DNA from: Phenylobacterium hankyongense
GTDB taxonomy: Bacteria; Pseudomonadota; Alphaproteobacteria; Caulobacterales; Caulobacteraceae
Direction: 5' to 3'
DNA: 64,000 nt
NCBI RefSeq assembly: GCF_003254505.1
Contig: NZ_QFYP01000001.1
Coordinates: 1,968,001 to 2,032,000, forward strand
In this document: positions 11,908 to 19,384 of the stretch, piece by piece
Layout: each line of letters starts with the position of its first letter
Numbering within the stretch: the stretch's first letter is position 1
Made by a program: the position numbers and the translations under genes
The notes under the pieces: model-generated
Seen by the model: the letters and a program-made list of their open reading frames with translations, nothing else
Told to the model about the DNA's origin: nothing
The model's database searches: none

Positions 11908-12879
11908 ATGGCCATGTCTCCGGCCCTCGCCACATCCCACGCACCGGCCCGCTGGCAGGACTACCTGCAGCTCCTGAAGCCGCGCGTCATGTCGCTGGTG
12001 GTGTTCACGGGACTGACGGGCCTGATCTGCGCGGGCCGGCCGATCAACCCGTTCCTGGGCGCGGTGGCCATCCTGTGCATCGCGGTCGGGGCCGGCGCCT
12101 CGGGCGCGCTCAACATGTGGTACGACGCCGACATCGACGCCAAGATGCGCCGCACCCGCGGCCGGCCGGTGCCGGCGGGCCGGGTGCAGGGGGCCGACGC
12201 CCTGGCGCTGGGCGTGGTGCTGTCGATGTTCTCCGTGATGCTGATGGGCATGGCGGTGAACTGGCTGGCGGCGGGCCTGCTGACCTTCACCATCCTCTTC
12301 TACGCCGTGGTCTACACGGTGTGGCTGAAGCGCTCGACGGCGCAGAACATCGTCATCGGCGGCCTGGCCGGAGCGCTGCCGCCGGTGATCGGCTGGGCGG
12401 CGGCCGCGGGGACCACCCCGCTGAACGCCTGGCTGCTCTGCGCGATCATCTTCATGTGGACCCCGCCGCACTTCTGGGCGCTGTCGCTCTATACCAGCGA
12501 GGACTACGCCAAGGCCGGGGTGCCGATGATGCCGGTGGTGGCGGGCGCGGCCTCCACCCGCAAGCAGATCCTGATCTACAGCCTGCTGTTCGTGCCGCTG
12601 TGCCTGGTCCCGGCCTTCACCGGCCTGGGCGGGATCGCCTACCTGGCGGTGTCGGGCCTGGGCGGCCTGGTCTTCCTGCTGCTGGCCTGGCGGCTGTTCC
12701 GCAGCCGCGCCGGCGAGAGCGGCGGCCAGCGCAACGACGACGGCCTCTATGACGTGCGCGCCGGCGCCAAGGACGCGCGCAACCTGTTCGCCTTCTCGAT
12801 CCTCTATCTCACCCTGTTGTTCGCCACCCTCCTGGTGGAGCACGTGGCCCACCTTCCCGCCCTGGAGCTTATCCGATGA
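11908..12879 (+). CDS. ctaB: protoheme IX farnesyltransferase (heme O synthase)
   Basis: A polytopic membrane UbiA-family prenyltransferase that adds a farnesyl group to heme b, giving heme O, the precursor of heme a for the oxidase encoded around it. The first aspartate-rich motif is visible as NMWYDADIDAKMRRTRGRP near residue 70, and the second in the ALSLYTSEDYAKAGVPMMP region. I use ATG 11908 (323 residues); ATG 11914 is equally possible and TTG 11902 less so. The stop overlaps the start of the small coxF-like gene in ATGA. The heme A synthase gene ctaA is not in the cluster. Confidence 0.96.
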   Translation: MAMSPALATSHAPARWQDYLQLLKPRVMSLVVFTGLTGLICAGRPINPFLGAVAILCIAVGAGASGALNMWYDADIDAKMRRTRGRPVPAGRVQGADALALGVVLSMFSVMLMGMAVNWLAAGLLTFTILFYAVVYTVWLKRSTAQNIVIGGLAGALPPVIGWAAAAGTTPLNAWLLCAIIFMWTPPHFWALSLYTSEDYAKAGVPMMPVVAGAASTRKQILIYSLLFVPLCLVPAFTGLGGIAYLAVSGLGGLVFLLLAWRLFRSRAGESGGQRNDDGLYDVRAGAKDARNLFAFSILYLTLLFATLLVEHVAHLPALELIR

Positions 12880-13028
12880 GCGATCCTGCCCGGGAGACCG
12901 AGGCCGAACTGAAGGCCAGGCGCGGCCGCAACATCGCCCTGGCGCTCGGCCTCGTGCTCTTCGTCATCCTGATCTTCGTGGTCACCCTTGTGAGGCTTGG
13001 CGGCAATGTCGCGCAGCAACCGTTCTGA
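12876..13028 (+). CDS. coxF: CoxF-like small membrane protein
   Basis: A 50-residue protein with a charged N-terminus (MSDPARETEAELKARRGRN) and one transmembrane helix of about 20 residues (ALALGLVLFVILIFVVTLV), ending NVAQQPF. It starts in an ATGA overlap with ctaB and overlaps the start of ctaG by 23 bp, so translation is probably coupled. In several alphaproteobacterial cox operons a small single-helix protein called CoxF sits exactly here; I name it from position and shape, not from motif identity. It probably assists oxidase assembly, but its role is not established from this sequence. Confidence 0.75.
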   Translation: MSDPARETEAELKARRGRNIALALGLVLFVILIFVVTLVRLGGNVAQQPF

Positions 13029-13650
13029 ACGCCCGCCCCTGAGCCCTGAGATGCGCCGCAACCGCAACGTGGCGGTGATCTGCGGGGTCGTGTTCTTCGG
13101 GATGATCGGGGCGGCCTACGCCTCGGTGCCGCTCTACAAGGCGTTCTGCCAGGTGACCGGCTACGACGGCACCGTCAGCCGCGCCCAGATCGCGCCGGAC
13201 AAGGTGCTCGACCAGGCCATCACCATCCGCTTCGACGCCAACCTGCGCGACCTGCCGTGGGACTTCACCGCCGAGCAGACCTCGCAGGTCGCCAAGATCG
13301 GCGAGACCAAGCTGGCGGTGTTCAAGGTGACCAACAATTCCGACAAGCCGGTCACCGGCCGGGCGGTGTTCAACGTGGTCCCGGAGCAGGCCGGCGCCTA
13401 CTTCCGCAAGCTGCAGTGCTTCTGCTTCTCCGACCAGACCATCGGGGCCCGCCAGACGGTGGAAATGCCGGTGCTCTACTTCGTCGATCCGAAGTATGCG
13501 ACCGACTACGAGACCAAGGGACAGAAGGAGGTGACGCTGTCGTACACCTTCTATCCGGCGGTCGATTCCAAGCCTCCGGCGCAGCAAGCGAAAGCTTCGC
13601 CGCCAAAGGCCGTTTCCGCCCTTGGCGGATCGACCGCCGCAGGGCTATAG
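13006..13650 (+). CDS. ctaG: cytochrome c oxidase assembly protein CtaG/Cox11 (CuB insertion)
   Basis: A membrane-anchored copper chaperone that delivers copper to the CuB site of subunit I. The 214-residue protein has one N-terminal helix (about 22-40), the conserved SVPLYKAFCQVTGY segment with Cys48, and the copper-binding pair CFCF with Cys138 and Cys140. The ATG at 13006 gives a family-typical start MSRSN; it lies inside the preceding small gene. A TTG at 12997 is an unlikely alternative. The C-terminus (from about 185) is a Pro/Ala-rich tail beyond the domain. Confidence 0.95.
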   Translation: MSRSNRSERPPLSPEMRRNRNVAVICGVVFFGMIGAAYASVPLYKAFCQVTGYDGTVSRAQIAPDKVLDQAITIRFDANLRDLPWDFTAEQTSQVAKIGETKLAVFKVTNNSDKPVTGRAVFNVVPEQAGAYFRKLQCFCFSDQTIGARQTVEMPVLYFVDPKYATDYETKGQKEVTLSYTFYPAVDSKPPAQQAKASPPKAVSALGGSTAAGL

Positions 13651-13726
13651 CGTCACGCGAACCGGCTTGCGCCCAGGGACGAGTCCCCGGGCCGGCCGCT
13701 TTGGATTTTTAGGGGTTACGACCGAA

Positions 13727-14599
13727 ATGGCCCAAGACGGCGTCAAGCACGACTACCACCTGGTGAATCCGAGCCCGTGGCCGCTGGTCGGCTCGATCTC
13801 GGCCACGGTGATGGCCCTGGGCGGCGTAACCTGGCTGAAGGGCATGTTCGGCATGCCCGCGCACACCTGGTGGCTGTTCGCCGCCGGCCTCGCGGGCGTG
13901 CTCTACACCATGTTCGGCTGGTGGCGGGACGTGGTGAAGGAAGCCAACGAGGGCGACCACACCCCGGTCGTGGCCATCGGCCTGCGCTACGGGATGATCC
14001 TGTTCATCGCCTCGGAGGTGATGTTCTTCGTCGCGTGGTTCTGGATCTTCTTCGAGATGGCCCTGTTCCACCACCACCGGACGCTGTCGTCGATTGACGA
14101 GGTGCGGACCGCCTGGGCCAGCTGGCCGCCGCACGGCGTCGAGACGGTGCCGGCCTGGAACCTGCCGCTGGTCAACACCCTGACCCTGCTGCTCTCCGGC
14201 ACCACCGTTACCTGGGCGCACCACGCGCTGCAGACCGGCGACCGCAAGGGCGCCAAGATCGGCCTGGCGCTCACCATCCTGCTCGGCGTGATGTTCACCT
14301 CGATCCAGGCGTTCGAGTACCACCACATCCTCGAGCACAAGTACTTCTTCTCCACCGAGGCGGCGAACTCCGGGCTCTATGGCTCGTCCTTCTTCATGGC
14401 CACGGGCTTCCACGGCTTCCACGTGCTGATCGGGACCATCTTCCTGGCCGTCTGCCTGATCCGGCTGCTGAACGGCGCCTTCACGCCGACCAAGCACTTC
14501 GGCTTCGAGGCCGCGGCCTGGTACTGGCACTTCGTCGACGTGGTGTGGCTGTTCCTGTTCGCCTTCATCTACGTGATCTTCGGAATGCCCGGGCACTGA
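13727..14599 (+). CDS. coxC: cytochrome c oxidase subunit III
   Basis: The seven-helix subunit III of the aa3 oxidase, needed for stability of the active site during turnover. The 290-residue product starts MAQDGVKHDYHLVNPSPWP, a very conserved opening for this subunit, and contains the membrane Glu in ASEVMFFVAWFWIFFE and the C-terminal WHFVDVVWLFLF. Start ATG 13727 is preceded by AGGGG at a rather long spacing. A 76-bp gap separates it from ctaG, the largest within the operon apart from the coxA-ctaB gap. DUF983 follows after 2 bp. Confidence 0.97.
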   Translation: MAQDGVKHDYHLVNPSPWPLVGSISATVMALGGVTWLKGMFGMPAHTWWLFAAGLAGVLYTMFGWWRDVVKEANEGDHTPVVAIGLRYGMILFIASEVMFFVAWFWIFFEMALFHHHRTLSSIDEVRTAWASWPPHGVETVPAWNLPLVNTLTLLLSGTTVTWAHHALQTGDRKGAKIGLALTILLGVMFTSIQAFEYHHILEHKYFFSTEAANSGLYGSSFFMATGFHGFHVLIGTIFLAVCLIRLLNGAFTPTKHFGFEAAAWYWHFVDVVWLFLFAFIYVIFGMPGH

Positions 14600-14601
14600 C
14601 G

Positions 14602-14958
14602 ATGGCGGCGCCCAGCCCGCTCCTGTCGGGGTTGCGCGGGCGCTGTCCCAACTGCGGGGAGGGCCACCTGTTCGAGGGTTTCCTCAGGGTGTCCCCCCGC
14701 TGCGAGGCCTGCGGCTTCGACCTGGCCAAGGCCGACTCCGGCGACGGGCCGGCGGTGTTCGTGATCCTGATCGGCGGCTTCCTGGTGGCGTTCGGCGCCC
14801 TGTTCACCGAGTTCACCCTGCATCCGCCGGTCTGGGTCACCCTGGCGATCTGGCTGCCGCTGACGCTCGTCGTCTGCCTGGGCCTGCTGCGGCCCTTCAA
14901 GGGCGCGATGCTGGCGGCGCAGTTCATGAACAAGGCCTCAGAAGCCCGCAATGACTGA
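14602..14958 (+). CDS. DUF983 family zinc-ribbon membrane protein
   Basis: A 118-residue protein with an N-terminal zinc-ribbon of two CxxC knuckles (CPNC and CEAC, about residues 15-37) followed by two transmembrane helices. DUF983 proteins are regularly found in alphaproteobacterial cox operons between coxC and surf1 and are presumed to help oxidase biogenesis; the mechanism is unknown. The ATG at 14602 is 2 bp after the coxC stop and the end overlaps surf1 by 8 bp, showing tight translational packing. Confidence 0.88.
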   Translation: MAAPSPLLSGLRGRCPNCGEGHLFEGFLRVSPRCEACGFDLAKADSGDGPAVFVILIGGFLVAFGALFTEFTLHPPVWVTLAIWLPLTLVVCLGLLRPFKGAMLAAQFMNKASEARND

Positions 14959-15718
14959 CGCCTGGGAGCCTCAGCTCCCGCCCCGCGAGCGTGCGCCGGA
15001 GGGGCCGCGCGGCTTCCCGGTCGGCATGACCGTCGCCACCGCCATCGCGCTGGCCATCCTGATCGCGCTCGGCGCCTGGCAGCTCCAGCGCCTGAAGTGG
15101 AAGGAAGGCCTGCTGGCGCACATCGCCGCCCTGCAGTCGGCGACCGCCCAGCCGCTCGGGCCCGTGCTCGACGCCCTGGCCAAGGGCCGCGACGTGGAGT
15201 TCACCCGCGTCCGCCTGACCTGCCCGGGCCTGGCGAGCGCGCCCTACCTGGAGATGTACGGGCTGAAGGACGGCCAAGCAGGGTCCAGGCTGGTCTCCGC
15301 CTGCGAGGTGGCCGGCGCCGCCTACCGCACCATCCTGGTGGACCGCGGCTTCATGATCGACACCGTCTCGGCCCGCCCGCCGGTCGACCCCGCCGCCCGC
15401 GCGCCCGTCGAGCTGGTGGGCGTGCTGCGCGAGCCGGACCGCGCCACCTTCGTCACACCCGCGAACCGGCCCGAGGCCAACCGCTGGTTCTCCCGCGATA
15501 TCGCCGCCATGGCCCGCGCCCTGAAGGCCCCGCAGCCGGCGCCGATCTTCCTCTATGCGGAGACCTCGTCGAACCCGGACCTCAAGGCGCTGCAGCCCGC
15601 GCCCCTGCCGGCGGAGATCCCCAACCGGCATCTGGAATACGCCCTGACCTGGTTCGGCCTTGCCGCCGCCCTGGTCGGCGTCTATGTCGCCGTCCTCCTG
15701 AGAAGGCGGAAGGTCTGA
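14951..15718 (+). CDS. surf1: Surf1 family cytochrome oxidase assembly protein
   Basis: Surf1 is an inner-membrane factor that helps insert heme a into subunit I. The 255-residue product has the family architecture: an N-terminal helix (about 20-37, ending LGAWQLQRL, a strongly conserved segment), a periplasmic domain with ILVDRGF and PPVDP segments, and a C-terminal helix after NRHLEYALTWFGLA, the second family signature. It overlaps DUF983 by 8 bp and its TGA overlaps the thrC start in TGATG. Confidence 0.95.
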   Translation: MTDAWEPQLPPRERAPEGPRGFPVGMTVATAIALAILIALGAWQLQRLKWKEGLLAHIAALQSATAQPLGPVLDALAKGRDVEFTRVRLTCPGLASAPYLEMYGLKDGQAGSRLVSACEVAGAAYRTILVDRGFMIDTVSARPPVDPAARAPVELVGVLREPDRATFVTPANRPEANRWFSRDIAAMARALKAPQPAPIFLYAETSSNPDLKALQPAPLPAEIPNRHLEYALTWFGLAAALVGVYVAVLLRRRKV

Positions 15719-17109
15719 TGCGCTACGTCTCGACCCGTGGGCAGGCGCCCTCTGTGGGCTTTGTGGATGCGGTGCTGGCGGGCCTGGCCCCCGACGGCGG
15801 CCTCTACGTGCCCGAGGCCTGGCCGCAGTTTTCCCGCGCCCAGATCGCAGGCTTCGCCGGCCGGCCGTACCACGAGGTCGCCGCCGCGGTGATCGGCGCC
15901 TTCGCCGGCGACGAGATCGCGCCCGCGGTGCTGCTGGAGATGTGCGAGGAGGCCTACGCCACCTTCAACCATCCAGCCGTCGTGCCGCTGGTGCAGATCG
16001 CGCCGGACGCCTTCCTGGCCGAGCTCTTCCACGGTCCGAGCCTCGCCTTCAAGGACGTGGCCATGCAGATCCTGGCGCGGCTCTACGACCACGTGCTGGC
16101 CGCCCAGAAGCGCACCCAGACCATCCTGTGCGCCACCTCCGGCGACACCGGCGGCGCGGCGGTCGAGGCCTTCCGCGGCCGCAAGAACGTCAAGGTGGTC
16201 GCGCTCTTCCCGGAGGGGCGGATCAGCGAGGTGCAGCGGCGGTTCATGACCACCGCCGCCGATCCCAACGTCGCGTGCGTCGCCGTGCAGGGCACCTTCG
16301 ACGACTGCCAGGCGATCGTGAAGCAGGCCTTCCAGGACCAGAGCCTGCGCCAGGCGGTGGACCTCTCCGGCGTCAACTCGATCAACTTCGCCCGCATCGC
16401 GGCCCAGGCGGTCTACTACTTCACCAGCGCCGTGGCGCTGGGCGCGCCGGAGCGGACGGTGAGCTTCTGCGTGCCGTCGGGCAATTTCGGCGACGCCTTC
16501 GCCGGCTACGTCGCCAGCCGCATGGGCCTGCCGATCGCGCGGATCGTGGTCGCCACCAACTCCAACGACATCCTGGCTCACGCCTTCGAGGACGGCCGCT
16601 ATGCCCGCGGCTCGGTCACCCCGACCATCTCGCCGGCCATGGACATCCAGTCGGCCTCGAATTTCGAGCGGCTCTATTTCGAGGCCGTGCACCGCGATCC
16701 GGTCGAGACCGCCCGCGCCTTCGCCGCCTTCGCCGAAGTGGGCGTCATCGACATCCCGCCGCAGGCCTTCGCCGCCATGCGGGCGCTGTTCCGCGGCGTG
16801 GGGATCGGCGAGGACGAGACCCTGCGGGCCATCGTCGCCACCCTCAACGAGACCGGCGAGCTGATCGACCCGCACACCGCTGTGGCCGTGGCCGCCCTGC
16901 GCCGGGTCGGCGACCTGGAGGGGCCGGTGGTGGTCCTGTCCACCGCCCACGCCGCCAAGTTCCCCGAGGACGTGGCCCGGGCCTCGGGCGTGACGCCGGA
17001 GCTGCCGCGCGGCGCGGCCAATCTCGCCGCGCTGGCCGAGCGTTTCGACCGCCTGCCGGCCGAGCCGGAAACCATCAAGGCCTATGTCCGCGCTTTCGCC
17101 GAGGCCTGA
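15718..17109 (+). CDS. thrC: threonine synthase
   Basis: A PLP enzyme converting O-phosphohomoserine to threonine in the cytoplasm. The 463-residue product has the typical start MRYVSTRGQAPSVGF, the PLP lysine in LAFKDVAMQ (about residue 111), the phosphate-binding ATSGDTGGAA and the CVPSGNFGDAFAGY loop. The start overlaps the surf1 stop (TGATG), so translation is probably coupled to the oxidase operon, an arrangement I recall from Caulobacter relatives. The end overlaps the M16 peptidase gene by 26 bp. Confidence 0.97.
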   Translation: MRYVSTRGQAPSVGFVDAVLAGLAPDGGLYVPEAWPQFSRAQIAGFAGRPYHEVAAAVIGAFAGDEIAPAVLLEMCEEAYATFNHPAVVPLVQIAPDAFLAELFHGPSLAFKDVAMQILARLYDHVLAAQKRTQTILCATSGDTGGAAVEAFRGRKNVKVVALFPEGRISEVQRRFMTTAADPNVACVAVQGTFDDCQAIVKQAFQDQSLRQAVDLSGVNSINFARIAAQAVYYFTSAVALGAPERTVSFCVPSGNFGDAFAGYVASRMGLPIARIVVATNSNDILAHAFEDGRYARGSVTPTISPAMDIQSASNFERLYFEAVHRDPVETARAFAAFAEVGVIDIPPQAFAAMRALFRGVGIGEDETLRAIVATLNETGELIDPHTAVAVAALRRVGDLEGPVVVLSTAHAAKFPEDVARASGVTPELPRGAANLAALAERFDRLPAEPETIKAYVRAFAEA

Positions 17110-18379
17110 GGCCGCTCCGCCTCGCGTGCACACCCTCGCCAACGGCGTGCGGGTGGTCTGCGATCCGATGCCCGGCCTGCAGACGGTGGCGCTGTCGGTG
17201 GTCGCCGGCCACGGCGCGCGCTTCGAGGACGAGGCGCGGTCCGGCTGGTCGCACCTGCTCGAGCACATGGTGTTCAAGGGCGCCGGCGGCCGCTCCGCCC
17301 GCGAGATCGTCGAGGTCATCGAGGCCGAGGGCGGCAACATCAACGCCGCCACCGGCTATGAGCGCACCAGCTTCCAGGTCCGCGCGCTGAAGGATGGACT
17401 GGACCTCGGCTCGGCGGTGCTCGCCGACCTGGTGCAGCGGCCGCACATGGACGCCGACGACCTGGCCCGCGAGAAGCAGGTGGTCGCCCAGGAGATCGCC
17501 GAGGCCGCCGACGCCCCGGACGACCTGGTGTTCGAGCTGGCCCAGGGCGCGGCCTACGACGGCCAGCCGCTCGGCCGGCCGATCCTGGGGACGCCGGAGA
17601 CCATCGGCCGCGCCGACCCCGACACCCTCAACGCCTGGCGCGCCGCCCTCTACGACCCGCAGGCGCTGGTGGTCAGCGCCGCCGGCGCCGTGGACGAGGA
17701 CGAGGTGCTGCGGCTGGCGGAACGCGACTACGGCCACGCCGCGCCGGGCCCGGCGCTGACCACCGCCGACGCGGCGGTCTTCGTGGGCGGCGAGCGGCCC
17801 ACCGCCAAGCGGCTGGAGCAGGCCAACCTGGTGCTGCTGCTGCCGGCCGTCGGGGTCCGCGACCCGGACTATTTCGCCCTGCGCCTGCTGGCCGAGATCC
17901 TCGGCGGCGGCATGGCCTCGCGGCTGTTCCAGGAAGCCCGCGAGAAGCGCGGCCTGGCCTACGCCATCGACGCCTATTCCGAGACCTACGCCGACGCCGG
18001 CGTGCTGGGGGTGTTCGCCGGCTGCGCGGCCGTCGACGCCGAGCAGCTCGCCCAGGTGGCGGCCGGCGAGATCGCCGGCATGACCAAGCCGGTGGACGAC
18101 GCCGAACTGGCCCGCGCCAAGGCGCAGCTGAAGGGCTCGATGTTCATGGGCCGCGAGTCGGCGCTGGCCCGGGCCGAGCAGGCCGCCGGCCAGGTGCTGC
18201 TGTTCGGCCGCACGCTCGATCCGCAGGAGGTGGCCGCGGACGTCGACATCGTGTCCGCCGCCGATCTCGTGCGTCTCACCGAGCGCATCCTCGACACCCG
18301 GCGCGCCGCCGTCGCCGTGCTCGGCCCCAAGCCGTCCCTGAAAGCCGCCCCGGCCTTCGAGCGGGCGCTGTTCGGCTAG
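17084..18379 (+). CDS. M16 family zinc metallopeptidase (processing-peptidase-like)
   Basis: A 431-residue pitrilysin-family protein resembling the beta subunit of mitochondrial processing peptidase. The inverted zinc motif is HLLEH (about residues 58-62) with the third ligand Glu in the REKQVVAQEIAEA region, and the second half has the GGGMASRLFQEAREKRGLAY segment that shapes the substrate cavity, so both halves of the fold are present and the catalytic site is intact. The start ATG at 17084 lies inside thrC (26-bp overlap). The cellular substrate is unknown. It is last in the cox-thrC run; a compound repeat follows. Confidence 0.92.
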   Translation: MSALSPRPEAAPPRVHTLANGVRVVCDPMPGLQTVALSVVAGHGARFEDEARSGWSHLLEHMVFKGAGGRSAREIVEVIEAEGGNINAATGYERTSFQVRALKDGLDLGSAVLADLVQRPHMDADDLAREKQVVAQEIAEAADAPDDLVFELAQGAAYDGQPLGRPILGTPETIGRADPDTLNAWRAALYDPQALVVSAAGAVDEDEVLRLAERDYGHAAPGPALTTADAAVFVGGERPTAKRLEQANLVLLLPAVGVRDPDYFALRLLAEILGGGMASRLFQEAREKRGLAYAIDAYSETYADAGVLGVFAGCAAVDAEQLAQVAAGEIAGMTKPVDDAELARAKAQLKGSMFMGRESALARAEQAAGQVLLFGRTLDPQEVAADVDIVSAADLVRLTERILDTRRAAVAVLGPKPSLKAAPAFERALFG

Positions 18380-18390
18380 CCTCATCGCGT

Positions 18391-18678
18391 CCTTCTCCCC
18401 TTGTGGGAGAAGGTGGCCCGCCTGAGCGGGTCGGATGAGGGGTCTCGCCGGTCTTTCCGCCGCGGTGGCGCGACAGCGCCGGTTTGAATGTCCACGAACC
18501 ACACGAACCACACCAACGCGCTTCGTGGGGCGAGGCCGTGCGGGCGGCGAGTCCGTTCGTGTGGTTCGTGTGGTTCGTGGACCAAATAGGACCGCGCCTG
18601 CGGCGCGCAGCGGACAGGGGAGCGCGACCCCTCATCCGTCGGCCTTCGGCCGACACCTTCTCCCACAGGGGGAGAAGG
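18391..18678. repeat. compound nested palindromic intergenic repeat
   Basis: An almost fully symmetrical element filling the gap between the M16 peptidase and the GNAT gene. Outer arms 18391-18415 and 18654-18678 are inverted copies with one mismatch in 25. Next inward, 18432-18444 and 18626-18638 are a perfect 13-bp inverted pair. Innermost, 18491-18513 and 18559-18581 are a perfect 23-bp inverted pair built of GTGTGGTTC-type units. The outer unit itself contains a hairpin (CTTCTCCC/GGGAGAAG). The outer unit resembles an intergenic repeat family that I recall from Caulobacterales; the inner unit looks like a second repeat inserted into the first. No transposase is present. Confidence 0.85.
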
Positions 18679-18730
18679 GTCCTTGTGTGCTGCTATTGAC
18701 CTCGTGCGCAAATCGGCGAGGCTCACCCCC

Positions 18731-19342
18731 ATGGCCTTACTGGACTGGATCGCGCCGGAAAGCGGCCTGCGGGTCGAGGGCCAGGGCGTGCATCTGCGGC
18801 CGCCGCGGGCCGCCGACTACGCCGAATGGCGCGAGCTGCGCGCCGCCAGCCGCAACTTCCTGCAGCCGTGGGAGCCCACCTGGCCGGCCGACGACCTGTC
18901 GCGCGCCGCCTTCCGTCGCCGGCTGCTGGCCTACGCCCGCGACCGCGAGGCCGGCGCGGCCTATCCGTTCTTCGTGATCCGCAGCTCCGACGAGGCGCTG
19001 ACCGGCGGCATCACCCTGTCCAACGTCCGCCGGGGCGTCGCCCAGATGGGGTCGGTGGGCTACTGGTGCGGCCGGCCGTTCACGCGCCAGGGCCACACCC
19101 TGGCGGCGGTCCGCGCGCTCACCGAATTCGCCTTCCGCACGCTGGCCCTGCACCGGCTGGAGGCCGCCTGCATTCCGGACAACGGGCCGTCGCGCCGGCT
19201 GCTCGTCCGGGCGGGGTTCACCGAGGAAGGGTATGCCAGGTCTTATCTGAAAATTAACGGCGTTTGGCGAGACCATGTGCTGTTCGGACTCATGACCCCG
19301 CTCAGCGGCCACGAGGGTCCGGACGAGGGCGTTTCGGTCTGA
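18731..19342 (+). CDS. GNAT N-acetyltransferase, RimJ-like
   Basis: A 203-residue GCN5-related acetyltransferase of the RimJ/RimL type, which acetylates protein N-termini or small amines from acetyl-CoA. The order of motifs fits: an N-terminal LRPPRAADYAEWRELR, then MGSVGYWCGRPFTRQGHTLAAVRALTEFAF (in parts) forming the acetyl-CoA pyrophosphate loop, and LHRLEAACIPDNGPSRRLL, the characteristic RimJ segment. The ATG at 18731 gives the family start; an in-frame start at 18683 would read into the repeat region. The gene stands alone downstream of the compound repeat. Confidence 0.9.
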   Translation: MALLDWIAPESGLRVEGQGVHLRPPRAADYAEWRELRAASRNFLQPWEPTWPADDLSRAAFRRRLLAYARDREAGAAYPFFVIRSSDEALTGGITLSNVRRGVAQMGSVGYWCGRPFTRQGHTLAAVRALTEFAFRTLALHRLEAACIPDNGPSRRLLVRAGFTEEGYARSYLKINGVWRDHVLFGLMTPLSGHEGPDEGVSV

Positions 19343-19384
19343 CCGCGACGCATTGCATTCGTTAGCGCCAGGCGTTTTCAGCAT

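Noticed and set aside
18484..18699. Short frame reading WFVWFV through the compound repeat
   Set aside because: It is a translation of the GTGTGGTTC repeat units; no start signal, no homologous product expected.
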